Positions 32,349-47,570 of a stretch of 64,000 nt of DNA are shown here, piece after piece. Within the stretch, counting starts at the first letter, position 1, and the number at the start of each line of letters is the position of its first letter. The notes below the pieces were generated by a model. The model was given only the letters and a program-made list of their open reading frames with translations. It ran no database searches and was not told the origin of the DNA. Source of the DNA: Prunus persica (lineage: Eukaryota > Streptophyta > Magnoliopsida > Rosales > Rosaceae); NCBI RefSeq assembly GCF_000346465.2, contig NC_034016.1:19393548-19457547 (forward strand), written 5' to 3'. The position numbers and the translations under genes were made by a program.

Positions 32349-35300
32349 TCAACCTGCAATGCACAAAAAGTTTCACCATCAGTTCTTCCACTTTCCATAC
32401 GATTACAACCCTCGATAATTTAGAACGACATTAAAACCACAATGCACTACCATTCTAATGGCAGTGGACAGTTGACTCTACCTACTGATGGGTCATATGT
32501 CTTTAACAAATTATCAGGTAAATTTAATGATGAAAGTATTTACTTTTGTAAGATTGTAAGAATTCACTGGGGTCAAGGGGAGAACCGAACTAATCTTGAA
32601 AATTACACAAAGTAAAACACAAGCTAAAAAGTATTTTTACCTGATTGAGGGTTTTCGTGAGTTTCAAGTCCCTTACTGGAACTTGGCTTGCTACTAGGCT
32701 GGGCCATTGCTTGATTCTGTAACAGGAAATGGAGCCATGAATACAGGTAATTTTATGTGAAGAAAAATTTGTACGTAATAATTTTATGTTAGAACCAAGA
32801 CCATACCTGCTGTAGTGGCAACTGCATCTGCTGGGGATTGAAAAACTGCTGATAAGGATCTGCAAAATTTGGCATACGTGATTGGTTCGGATTTTGAGCA
32901 GCAAGCGCGTTTAGCATTTGATCTGACTGATTTGTTGCTTGAACTCTGGCAGGATCATTTGCAGGAATAGGCTGCATATGAAATGGTGGCACAGGGAACC
33001 TAGGTCCCAAATGTGCAGCTGCTGTTGGCATGGATGAACCAGCTAGCACATTCGGAAATGGCATCATAGGCCGGGTCATGCCTGCCATTTCCATTCCTAT
33101 GCCCATTCCCATTCCCATACCCATCCCCATCGGCATATACTGCTGAACACCAGGAAACATCATAGGTACCATGCCGCATCCCATGGACATCATCTGCAGA
33201 AATTGGTTACAATCTAATTGGTATCATAAATAATGCATGAACTCGTTATTGATCTTTTCTCTTCTCACTATTTCTTTCTCGGATATTTTTCACAGTTAGA
33301 GTGACAAAAGATTGATTCTCCATTAATTTACCACTGTCTTCAGCTTGAGATTATATATAGCAGTGGAAAACGAGACAAGAGCATACCTGTACTTGTAACT
33401 GAAGTGATTTCAAGTACTCAATTGCTTCATCCAGCATTGACGCTTTGTCTGACTGATGATACAGAATACACAAAAAAAAAAAAAAAAAAAAAGTATTTTT
33501 AGAATGTGAAAAAAGAAACCGCATTTGGATCTAATGGAGAAAGCAATTCAAAATGCTTGTGAAATTCCATAAAAGATTTAATTAGTATGAAAACCTTGTT
33601 GCAACGAGGTATTAGTTCTTGTAAAGCCTTCATCTTTTCATTTATCCTATCTCGACGTCTCTGCACATAGATTCAATCCTTAGCCATTTTCAAGAGAAAT
33701 AACGTCACCTAAGGAAGGTGAACAACTTGCTTTATCAGCGAAGCTATAGTTCAAGCTAAAGTACAGACCCTCTCGGAGAGATTGTGGACCTCGGCAGCAC
33801 GGGATCTCTTTGTAGACGTTGATCCTCGAGCTTGTTTTTTTCCGTTGGCAGATTCAAACTCAACATCCTGTTTAAAATCATCAGAGAAAAGAACAATTAC
33901 TTCAAATATCCAATAGTAAATTGCAATGAGTATAGGAAATATCATCATCTGAAAGGTACAATACAAACATGAATGCCCTGACCAATCCCACCAACTGAAT
34001 TATACATGGCATTATAAACTTAACATCTTTACATTTTTGTAATGGTTTCACAATTAACAAAGGCATCAACATATCTAACCAAACAAAACCAATTAAACAT
34101 ATTTTCTGTCAATGCATGCATACACACCAAGTACCAATTTGGCTACTCTTTCTACTGTCTTACACTACCATGAACTGATTTTGAATCCTGATAAATAAAT
34201 AAAAACCCCATTTCCAAGGCCCTATCAAAAGTAATAGAACTATCATTTTTCTTGTTGAATATAAATAAATAATAAATAATCCCACATCAATAGTATATTT
34301 CCAGATAATTTACCAAATAAATAAATAAAGTTTCCAGATAATGAGGGAAGGCTACTTTATTTTATTTTATTTTATTTTTATCAGAAGGAAGGCTAATATG
34401 GGACGGAGAAACAAACAAGTCCTGTGAAAAGCCACGTGTAGCCCATGATGATTAATAAATCATTTTCGGAGGGTATATGCAGTTGCACTAGAAATTCGCT
34501 GCCACCTACACCATCTACCAATCATCTTCCATTCAATTTTATTGTCAGAAAAATTTATGCTCCTCCTTCCTACTGTACTGTACACGTGCGAAACTTTAAT
34601 CATAAGCCCAGAACTGCCACGTGTACGGCGCACAACTGAAGTGACGGGGCCCAAAAAACACTAAGGCACATATTGGATGTAGAGTTTCTATAGGGTTATA
34701 GCCTAGGGCACTGGGGGACGCAGTGCGCACGATTACCGACGTTACCCCCCTCCACCTGCGCACGTTAGCCGAGACCAGGCAACAAACAACACCTTGGGAA
34801 AGAGAAGAATGGATTTTATTTATTTATTTATTTATTTTCCATTTCTGGAAACTAGTTAATTTCAATTCTCACAGAAAATGTTATCGTTATCATCACTAAT
34901 TAGTAAAAAAACAAATTTGTGCTGACTCAGACTCACTCACTCACCTCGCTCTGAAACTCGCCGTCGTCCTCGGCTTCTCTCCCTTTCCGCTTCCGATCCT
35001 CGCCCGCCCGCGGCTTCTGAGACGATATCGGCTCGGCGCTCACGCTGGCACTCGCACTGGAGCCGCCGGGCGACGAAGTCAGCGACATCTCACACGTCAT
35101 AATCTCTTTCCCAGTAAACGACGTCGCAGCATTAGCAGTAGCGACAGTAGCAAACGACGTCGCAGCACCGGCAGTCACTCCGCCGCCGCCGCCGCCGCCG
35201 TCGAGCCCGGAATCCAAAGCCCTAGAGCTGTGGCCCACCAGCGGAGTATCGCAGGAGTCCACCACCGTCGTCGACTCCCTCACCACGCTCTTGGAGCTGG

Positions 35301-35920
35301 ACGGTGCCGTTTCCGAAACCCTAGCCGTGTTGTTGTTGGTCTTGGCGAAGGGGAGAAAGTTCTGGAGCTCGGTCCTCCTCGGCGGATGAATCGGCGGCTT
35401 GGACGGCGGTGCAGAAATAGGATTAGGCCGGAGTTCGGCGGCGGCGGCGGTGTTGGTGTTGGTTTGATGAACGGTGGAGGAATCGGGGTAGAGGAGGTCG
35501 GCGCAAAAGGGGTCGTCGACGAGAGGGTACTGAAGCCAAGAAGCCATTTCGTCTTCGTGCATAAACAGCTGGTGGTTTTGAGGTGTGGGATGGGGTTGGG
35601 GTCTGGGGATGTCTCTGTCTTCGGGCAAGACGGCGGCGTATTTGGATGGGGCCTGTGACGACTTTTTGTTGTTAGGCGAAGGCCTTTGGTTCTGGCTCTG
35701 CATCACAACTTGACCATTTTGCCATAGCAGCTCCATGATCTCATCATCTGGCCTGCAACATGTCATGTATGTCATAAATAAATTGCGATTAATAAATTTG
35801 AAAAAAATTGAAAAATAAGATAAATTTTTACAGGGATGATTTTCTGAGGCGGTTCGGGGCAGAGGAAGTGGGAATTGAATAATCATCCTCCATTTCAAAA
35901 TCGGGGACGCACCGATTCAT
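32349..35920 (-). CDS. PIF1: Phytochrome-interacting bHLH transcription factor, PIF1 type
   Basis: Eight coding exons (35832-35920, 34945-35752, 33769-33867, 33595-33660, 33387-33452, 32807-33193, 32641-32716, 32349-32353) give an intact 531-residue protein. Residues 36-46 hold the active-phytochrome-B binding motif [11 protein letters not shown], whose WQNGQ form is typical of PIF1/PIL5. The bHLH domain (about 319-378) has [16 protein letters not shown] in the basic region, with the His, Glu and Arg that read CACGTG, and [18 protein letters not shown] in the second helix. A Met-Gly repeat ([12 protein letters not shown]) follows. PIF1 is a nuclear repressor of light responses, notably germination and chlorophyll synthesis, degraded after phytochrome activation. 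The last coding exon supplies only five bases, so the C-terminus is less certain. Intron 2 contains three G-boxes. Confidence 0.93.
34433..34623 (-). promoter_or_regulatory. Three CACGTG G-boxes in PIF1 intron 2
   Basis: Perfect CACGTG palindromes lie at 34433-34438, 34583-34588 and 34618-34623. Two are in the same GCCACGTGTA context. G-boxes are the binding sites of PIF proteins and of bZIP factors such as HY5, so the cluster could serve auto- or cross-regulation. Function is inferred. Confidence 0.5.
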
Positions 35921-36310
35921 CTTTTCTTTTATTGAATCACTAAATTAGTCCTGAACCCAATCAAAAATTAAACTTGGAACCAAATTTAACAAGAAAAACA
36001 AAAATTACTATAAAAAGGGGATGAAGATGAAGCTGCTTACGGATTCAAATTATACAAAGGAAGAGGAAGTACTTCTTCTTCCCCATATCTGGACCGACCA
36101 GAGATGCAGAGATTGAGGAAGTACTTTGATGGAATAATTGGGTGGCTGGGAATTTCCAACTGTGGAAAACGCAGATGGGTGGTGATTGGGAAATTAATGG
36201 AGCGAAATCTAAGAGAAGATTTGGTGTTGGGGGGGTCTCTGTCTCAGTGTGTCGCGGGGCTAAGCAGCCTAACACTAACACAACTAGCTAGCTACTTCCA
36301 CAAAGATAAG

Positions 36311-36391
<81 letters not shown>

Positions 36392-36420
36392 GCCAGGAAA
36401 GAGACGAAATGAAATTTTGA
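35921..36420 (-). promoter_or_regulatory. 5' UTR with probable intron and promoter of PIF1-like gene
   Basis: On the minus strand a GTAAGCAG donor at about 36040 and a pyrimidine-rich TTCAG near 35957 suggest a 5' UTR intron. A (CT)n tract at 36314-36358 followed by (AAT)n at 36361-36390 lies just upstream. Confidence 0.4.
36314..36390 (+). repeat. Compound microsatellite (CT)n(AAT)n
   Basis: About 22 CT units are followed directly by about 10 AAT units. Confidence 0.92.
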
Positions 36421-37240
36421 CGCTATGCAAGACTCTGTGTTTTCCCAAGCGATGAGCCCCATTTCTTTTTTCATTTTCGCCATAACTCTCTCTTATGTTA
36501 TGTTATATGTTAATGTTTTATAATATAAAGCAAGCAGTTAAACGCAAACGCAAACTCGGGTTTTTGTTTTTTTGTTTGTAGAAACAAAAGGGATCAAATC
36601 CAATGAGGCGTACATATTATCGTAGACAACTGATCTAATTCATATTTATTACAAACTTAAGTTATTATGATTTTTATTTATTTACATAAACGATATAATT
36701 TAAATCAGAGAAACTCGAACTTGTGTGCAAGAAGACAACATCACTTCCATAGTCAGCTGGCATAACCTCGACTTCTCAAAGGTTTTAGCTTTTTGTTAAG
36801 CTGAAAATGACTAATTACAACCGTCCGTTGTTAACTGCCACTTCAATTTTTGGTTCATAAGAAAAAGACTGCATCTTCTGGCACACACCATCCCACTTGC
36901 GGTCTGTCCTTTTCTGTTCTTTTCTCTCTCTCTCTCTCTCTTGTTTTTTTGACGTATGGAAATTAATAAATGAACAAAACGGATGACGTACGGTTTTAAT
37001 TATTTCATCTGCGTACTAATTTTTGATTAGGACCATGCTTTAGATTATGATGGAGAATCTAACTCGTGCTTCTTTCTTTGTTTGGACAGGGTTTCGAGAT
37101 GCAAAATTGAATCGATAATCATTATTTTTTCCAACTGAAATTCATTCACCCTTGACTTTTTTGTTCATTTTACCTGAAATGTGGGTTATGTAACTTATGT
37201 ATGTTTGCTTTGTCTTATATTATTGACGGATCATTACTTA

Positions 37241-37561
37241 GGGCACGTTAGGTATCTTATTTAAATAGAAAATTTAAAAACTTTGATTAAAGAGTTCTTA
37301 AATCTATTTTTAAGATTCAAAAATTTTTTTAGTATGCAACTTGAAAAATATTTTCAAATTTTAAAAATTTGAAAACTTGTGGGTTGTTAAAAAAAACTGA
37401 AAAAACAAATATTTTTTGTTTTTAATAATTGGGGTGTTTTTTAGTTGTTCTTGTGTTCGAGTTTTTAAAATAGGGCGACTAAACAGGTTTTTTTTGTTTT
37501 GGACTCAAATTATGTTTTTGAGTTTAAAATGTTGAATTCAAGTTAAATATCAAACATGCCC
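37241..37561. mobile_element. MITE, hAT-like
   Basis: The left end GGGCACGTTAGGTAT and the right end ATATCAAACATGCCC are imperfect inverted repeats (12 of 15 positions). The 320-bp body is AT-rich with many TTTTTAAAA phrases and no coding capacity. A target-site duplication is not obvious. Confidence 0.6.
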
Positions 37562-39680
37562 TGAATTGCTTAGTCAAACATCCCAATCAACTCGTTATGA
37601 TGCTAAGTTAGTTTTCTTGGTGAAATCTTGGCAGAATTTTAGCGTGCAAAAATATATTTCATTGCTTAAGAACACAATATAACGTCAGTAATAAATTCAT
37701 GCTCTGATGCGAGTAATTGTAGGTATTTATTCCCTACTACTCCATGCTCCCCAATCAGAACCATCTATGTGTACTTTCTTCCTCTAAATTTAATCTTCTA
37801 TCATCTCACTATTAATTCCAGATTATATTTGTCGCAGTCTGCACGCATCACCATCCTAATTCTAATTAAAAATAATTAAAAGATTGCAAGGTTTCCCATC
37901 ACAAAATATCTATAGAAATATTATATAGCATGATTAGGCGTGAGTGGGATTGCTTTATTTGGAAAATGACAATTAACGGTAAACCGTCGCCAAGTTTAAA
38001 CTTTAATTCATTAGCGGCTTCCTCTCCTCTCTAACAGAATCTTAGACCAACAAAGCCATACTTAAATATTTGACACGTGGACTTTAATTTCCATTGCCCA
38101 TGTCATGCCATGTAATCATGTTACATGCCTGCATGCATGCATGGCAATCGTCAAACTGTATTGATTAAAAAGAATAATACACGAGGATTTAGGTTAATGG
38201 CGTGGGCCCGAAGAAAACAATTGGAGTTGTGTTATCAGTAACCTAATTTAGGGATTTGGTTGTCGAACTTGTTTAAAATAAGACCAACTTGTGATGGAAC
38301 GAAGCTGTTGGGTATAAATTAATGGACATGGAATAGGAACATCATTCTACTGTTTTCTCATATGCATTGTCTCTCTCTCTTTCTCTCTCATGAATCAAAT
38401 TAAATCCGTGATGATTCATTGATTCGGTATGATTGAAGCCATGAATTTTAAAAAAGGTGGGCTATAATTTTAAATGGCTCCACCCTTGTCGGTGTTTAAT
38501 TTAAAACCTAAACCGAACTAAATCAGACCATACACACCCTAATTGTGATCACTAGTAGTAGTACTGCACATATGAATTGGAAAAGTATAAGACGAAATTA
38601 CATCCTTATGTCTTGTTCCATTGGCAGGTAACATCAGACCTTACTAAAAGAGTCCAAAAACCTGCAACATTTTTCGAATTAGTCAGCTATAATTATATAA
38701 AATAAATATTAAAATAGAGGCCTACCATAGCATCCCATGTGCTGCTGGCAGCATATCATAAGGATTCTTTTCCCATCATAACTAGTAGCTAATATTAAGT
38801 AGGAGGAGGGCTACACGACAAGTCGTCTTTGGCACCATTCAATTTTTAACACAACGATGTCACTGCTTACCTATTAGTATTACCCTATATAAATTCCTTT
38901 CAGCACTGGCTCAGAAATTTATGTCAATCAGATTAATTATTATCATGCAATTCCATACATATTTTTTATTTATTTCGAATTATCAGTTTTTTCTTCTTGT
39001 GTATTTTTGTCAACGAGTATAATTCTGAAAAATAGTCTTGACTTATAAGCTAGAGATCTGAGTTTAAAACTCTCATAACACATTAGTATTGTGTGTGAGA
39101 AACCCACTCTTTAATTTAGACTATTACTTATATTTTTTATTATTATAATAATTGAAGGCCGCTTTTATTACAACTCATTACAAATATATACCGTTCTTGA
39201 AAATCATGAAAATCGATCTTGAGTCCTTTACCTAGTTAGTCGTCTAATATTTATGTGAAGGATTTAGTCCAAATTATTGGTTCTAATAAGTGGGATTTTT
39301 TAGGCCAACAAAGAAAGGACCCTATGTATTTCCTTCATTCGGCTCTCCTCAATACGGGCCCTAAATATATATTGTTAGGATCGAATACAGGAGCGAAATA
39401 GAAGCATATATATATGGAGATTGTAGAGGAATCTTCTTCGTAAGGCGTGCAGACGTGGCAATGAGTGAGCATTGCCATGTTGGCCAGTTCACCGACATTT
39501 GAGTACCACCTTGGGTGACCCACGTATCTTCCTTCCTCACCAACTACTTTGCTTCTTTGCCTTTAACAAGAAGTGGTCTCCCGTCACGAAGTGGCTCCAT
39601 AACCACATAACAATCTTTGCTTCTTCTCAAATTCTAATTGGCTCCTGGGTATATTCCAATCAAAGAGCATCATAACTTCA

Positions 39681-39735
39681 GTAGCCTGAGATTCGAACCC
39701 ACGGCACTGTTAAGTAGTCTGAGATTCGAACCCAC
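39681..39735 (-). repeat. Tandem 33-bp repeat with tRNA box-B-like motif
   Basis: GTAG(C/T)CTGAGATTCGAACCCA occurs at 39681 and 39714. On the minus strand it reads GGGTTCGAATCTC, a box-B-like sequence, suggesting a SINE end with an internal duplication. Confidence 0.5.
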
Positions 39736-40216
39736 AACACATTGACAGCGTGTATGTGAGAAAACATCTCCCTCAATATCACCTTATCCTATACGTTTTC
39801 AGTTTATTTAATGTATGCCTTATAGAAGAATTTACACGGTAATAATCTTATTATTATTAATAATACCATTATTTTCAGTTTTTGCACAGAATCTTATAAA
39901 TCACGGGTTAACCCAGTATTTTATATATTTTATTATCAAGATTAGTTTTTTTTTTCCCCTCACTGCAGACTAAGAAAATAGAAGGTGAGAACAACAAAAT
40001 CATAAATACCACCAGAGACTACACCTGGTGTAAAATGTTCCTGCACAATTAACCTCTCTCACTATGATTACATTCATGTTCAGCCTCCAATACCATTGAA
40101 GAAAAAAAAGAGTATAAAAGCGAGAAATTGGAGAACTCAATTTGAATAAGGATAAACGAGCAAGGTGTGAGCCTGAGTAAGCAGCCTCTACTGAATCCAA
40201 CATGTTGATAGAACTT

Positions 40217-43963
<3,747 letters not shown>

Positions 43964-44807
43964 GATGAACTTGCAGAGAAGAGAGAAGTAGAATGAGAAA
44001 GTACGAGCTCTCAGGTAAAAGAAAGAGACAGAGAGAAGGAGAGTATAAATTGTGGAGCACAGAAAAGTCTAGAAGGAATTGGTTTATGTTAGGGTTTAGG
44101 GTTTTGGGGGGTTTGGAGAAGGCAAGATCCATTTACTAAGGCCGAAAGCCACGGACCCTTCTGTTGACAATGCTGGACTGTGGGCTTTCATTTGGACCCT
44201 CTGTAGACCAATTTTCTCTGACCCAATATTTTTCTCGGGTCGGATTCTCTAACCCAATATTAATAAAGCTGAATTTTTAGTCCAATGAAATAAATAATTT
44301 CGTTCAAATTATTAATCTTATGATCTTGTTTTTATTTTATTTTTTAAGAATATATCATTTATTTTTTAGATGAGTAGTTCTCCTAGATTTTATGCATGCA
44401 AAGACTTTCTGAATGCTACACTATGCATGAAAACCAACCTCATTTGGTAGGGAAAAAAAAATTTAATCACATTTGTCTCATCAAATCGCAGACTTTTTTT
44501 GTGCCAAAAGATTTTGACAAGAAGTAATTTACCATTTTCTAACAACTAATTAGATTTTCTTGGAATAATAGTAATTAGGAGCCAAACCATTCCACCAACA
44601 CACCAAAAGGAACAAAGTGTAAGAAAGTACAAGGAAGAGGAGGTAAAACTTTCTCATATTGATTACATGAATTTTTTGATGGGAGCTTTGAATTGTTAAT
44701 TAATCACACCCACCACAACATCTCAAGAGCTACTTGATGGTCAGAGGGTTACATTACATGGATAACCTGACCTGTCTGTTTTGAGTCTTAATACTAATCC
44801 ATGAAAT
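43964..44807. other. CPN60 promoter and 3' UTR of the response regulator
   Basis: Both neighbours are on the minus strand. A TGGGCT-type element occurs near 44176 upstream of CPN60. No gene seen. Confidence 0.45.
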
Positions 44808-45295
44808 TCAGACATGGAGATTAACCTTATGGAGGATGGCAACTAGCTTATCAGGGGTTAATGGTTTCTCTTGGTAGTCATCTAAGCCTGCCTCTATAAA
44901 TTCTTGTGTGTCTTCACTGAGGGATGAGTGTGACGAAACGCCTGCGATTGTGCTCTGAATTCCCATTGCCCGCAGTGTTCTTGTTGCCTATAATTCAAAA
45001 GACAGCACAAACAAATTCAGAAACATTAACAGGCAACATCAGTTGTGAATTGTGTCTTTATTTTTACTTAATTTCATACCTCAATGCCATTCATGATAGG
45101 CATGTCCATGTCCATGAGAATAAGGTCAAAGTGTTTTCCAGAGCAGTGGACATCAACGGCTTCTTTCCCATTCCCCACAACTTGGTTTTCTATGCCAAGA
45201 TTTTCCAACAGTTTGTGGTGAATTCTTTGGTTGATCATGCTATCGTCTACAACAAGCGCGGTTATCTTGGTTGCTGCCTTTGTGTTCTTCAACAT
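44808..45295 (-). CDS. Type-C (ARR22/24-like) response regulator, receiver domain only
   Basis: Two exons (45080-45295 and 44808-44987) encode 131 residues made of a single receiver domain. ALVVDDS supplies the acidic pair (Asp17, Asp18), DLILMDMDMP the phospho-acceptor Asp62, and YQEKPLTP the conserved Lys113; the switch Ser/Thr lies in AGVSS. There is no DNA-binding output domain. The short length and the GVSSHSSLSEDTQEFIEAGL form fit the plant type-C group related to histidine-kinase receivers, rather than type-A regulators. Such proteins take phosphate from histidine phosphotransfer proteins and may dampen cytokinin phosphorelay; this is family knowledge. A 5' UTR intron (45339-45622) has clean GT and AG sites, and a minus-strand TATA motif lies at about 45709-45719. 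The start is the only ATG before the receiver. Confidence 0.9.
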
Positions 45296-45338
45296 TGTTT
45301 CCCTTCTTGGTTTATTCAGAACCCACAAACTTCTTTTC

Positions 45339-45622
45339 CTGCATACACAACAGCCAGTGTGAGAAGCTTGTGTTAATTTGAGGCAGGAAAAAAGAGATCT
45401 GTATATACATAGAGAGAAAAGAAACCAATATATTTTCAGCATTATGTCCCAGAGAGGTTACTCTTATGAGTGAGAGAATTTGCAGCCATGAGAATTCAAA
45501 TTACTTCCTCATTATGAGCTTGAAAACCATTGGTTAATTGTTATCCCTTGCAAAAAGATGAACTGAATTGCAGTAAACTTGAGAAAGAATTAAAGTATTC
45601 AAGCAAAAGGGTCAGAAGGTAC
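45339..45622 (-). other. 5' UTR intron of the response regulator gene
   Basis: Donor TTAAG|GTACCTTC and acceptor TATGCAG|GAAAAG (minus strand) remove 284 bases just before the start codon. The removed sequence contains stop codons in the receiver frame. Confidence 0.6.
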
Positions 45623-45708
45623 CTTAAGATGCTGCTGAACGCAGATATTTCAAGAGATTAAGAATGGTATTTCTGCTAACTCTCCTTCCCATGCTGCAAT
45701 TTCAATCT

Positions 45709-45719
45709 ACTTATAAAAA
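45709..45719 (-). promoter_or_regulatory. TATA box of the response regulator gene
   Basis: CTTTTTATAAG on the minus strand, about 90 bases above the 5' UTR intron donor. Confidence 0.5.
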
Positions 45720-46376
45720 GCAGCAGCAGCAACTGGAAAAAGGATACTCCACAACAAAAACAAAAACAAAAAGAAGGAAAAAGGATAAAAGTGGCCATGT
45801 GGGGATACACAGAGTATCACTAGGATTTAATTGAGAATCTGAAAATCTAACAATGGCTGATTTTTTCCTTAATTGTTGATATGCAAAAATCAGACGCCTC
45901 TGCCTTCTTTCAGGTCTTCTTTGCAAAATTGAAATATGGATGACAGCAGCAAAGGTAAAAAGGTTGAGGCTACTTGCTCTCTTTTTTTCACCCTCCAAGT
46001 TCAGCATTTAATAGCTCCAAATTTGTTCTTTTTTTGGTCCAATTTAATAACCCAAATTAAAAGTAGAAAGAAACTTATACCATGTTATCCAACACGGCAC
46101 ACAACTTCCATACTTTGAAATATTACCTTTTTTGGTTCACTTCTTAAGGAATCATATTAGCTTCTCGACTGCCAAATCAGTGTCCAAATTCATTGACATT
46201 GTAACTTTGCAATCAAGAATCTTGTTTATTTAAGTTCCAGTTTATTTATAAGATCTATTCTCTTTGCTTACAACAAGACTCAAAATCTAAAACTTATCGC
46301 TTTACCCGTTTTTCTAATTACTTTCTAACAAATTGTTTTACGAGCGATATTCATGACATATAGACAGATTGAGTGT

Positions 46377-46520
46377 AAGTGGAACACGTGATAGGTCTTG
46401 TAAATAGTAACGTTTTGAGCGTTTAAGTGTAACACGTGATGAGTCATGTTAACAGTAACGTTTTGGACGTGAAAGTGGAACACATGATAAGTCATGTAAA
46501 TAGTAACGTTACGAGTAAAA
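46377..46520 (+). repeat. 48-bp tandem repeat, three copies
   Basis: AAGTG(G/T)AACAC(G/A)TGAT starts at 46377, 46425 and 46473, exactly 48 bases apart, each copy followed by GTAACGTT. Two copies contain CACGTG. Confidence 0.85.
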
Positions 46521-46844
46521 ATTAAAAAATTAAAAAGTGGTAGGTTTTTCAATTCCATGCTGACCCAACTCTGAAAAAAGACATACACAATTATGCCCGA
46601 CCATTATGTGACATAATGGTGATGGTTATATGTCACTGTAATTGGACTAAATATACATATTGATGCCAGAAACAATTAGGCACCTGAAAAAGAAAAAAAC
46701 TGATCTACCCGTGATCACACATAATGCTCATAATTATTGTGATTATAATTAGCTATCAGGATGTACATACATATACATATATAGATATACTTACTTAAAC
46801 TGGTTACATGTTTTAAGTGAGAGAGCCAGCACCACATGGGGATT

Positions 46845-46847
<3 letters not shown>

Positions 46848-46876
<29 letters not shown>
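46848..46876 (+). repeat. GA microsatellite
   Basis: (GA)n tract followed by about 180 bases of almost pure pyrimidine DNA up to the assembly gap. Confidence 0.85.
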
Positions 46877-46878
<2 letters not shown>

Positions 46879-47064
46879 CTTCTCTTCCCCTTTCTCCCTT
46901 TTATTTTTTTTTTTATCCTTTCTTTCTTACCCCCCCTTTCTCTCCCTATCCTTCCTTTTTTTTTCCCTCTCCCCCTTCTTTTATTAATTCTTTCTAACAT
47001 ATTTCTCTCCTCACACACACCCTTTTTTTTTTTATTCTTCCCCCTTTTTTTTCATTTTCTTCCC

Positions 47065-47164
47065 NNNNNNNNNNNNNNNNNNNNNNNNNNNNNNNNNNNN
47101 NNNNNNNNNNNNNNNNNNNNNNNNNNNNNNNNNNNNNNNNNNNNNNNNNNNNNNNNNNNNNNNN
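47065..47164. other. Assembly gap, 100 N
   Basis: Exactly 100 N, the conventional size for a scaffold gap of unknown length. The left flank is low-complexity C/T DNA, a likely cause of the break. Confidence 0.98.
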
Positions 47165-47241
47165 TCGATTGTGTAGGAGTCTAGTAGATAGTGAAGCTTT
47201 GATGATTGTACCAATTGATCCCAGAATGTCATGCCCACCTG

Positions 47242-47245
<4 letters not shown>

Positions 47246-47276
<31 letters not shown>
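47246..47276 (+). repeat. CT microsatellite
   Basis: (CT)n of about 16 units just right of the gap. Confidence 0.9.
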
Positions 47277-47277
<1 letters not shown>

Positions 47278-47324
47278 AATATTTTCCACGTTTCACCAAT
47301 ATGCACCAAAACTTAAATTTAGAG

Positions 47325-47570
47325 CATGGTTCATGTGTTTCATGTAACATTCTTTTTAAGAGGCCAACACACAAGTTTGATGCTTTCTTTGTGTCTATTT
47401 CAACTTGGCAAATCTAAAACCAATTTGGCGGGAGCATATATAGTTTTCCGTGATGTGTTCCTTGATACTTGCAGCAATGTTTTTCAGAGGCCAAGCACAC
47501 ATGTTTGATACTTTCTCAGTGTTTATTTGTTCTTCAAGGGCAAATCTAACACCAAACGCAAGAGTTCAAA
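47325..47570 (+). repeat. ~127-bp direct duplication
   Basis: AGAGGCCAACACACAAGTTT at 47359 and AGAGGCCAAGCACACATGTTT at 47486 start related stretches that both continue to GGCAAATCTAA(A/C)ACCAA. The copies are diverged. Confidence 0.65.

Larger units (their letters stand above)
36421..40216. other. 3.8-kb spacer without genes
   Basis: Contains a MITE (37241-37561), scattered tRNA-like repeat fragments (about 36690-36780, 39015-39130, 39680-39735) and AT-rich DNA. No coding frame is supported. Confidence 0.55.

Noticed and set aside
35230..35658. 142-codon plus-strand frame
   Set aside because: It is antisense to the large PIF1 exon, whose protein is clearly conserved.
45074..45442. Longer N-terminus for the response regulator by reading upstream of 45295
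   Set aside because: There is no ATG in the extension and a good intron acceptor lies at 45339, so the extra codons are 5' UTR and intron.
46601..46619. Palindrome CCATTATGT-G-ACATAATGG
   Set aside because: Perfect 9-base arms, but short AT-rich palindromes are expected often in DNA of this composition; no context supports a function.
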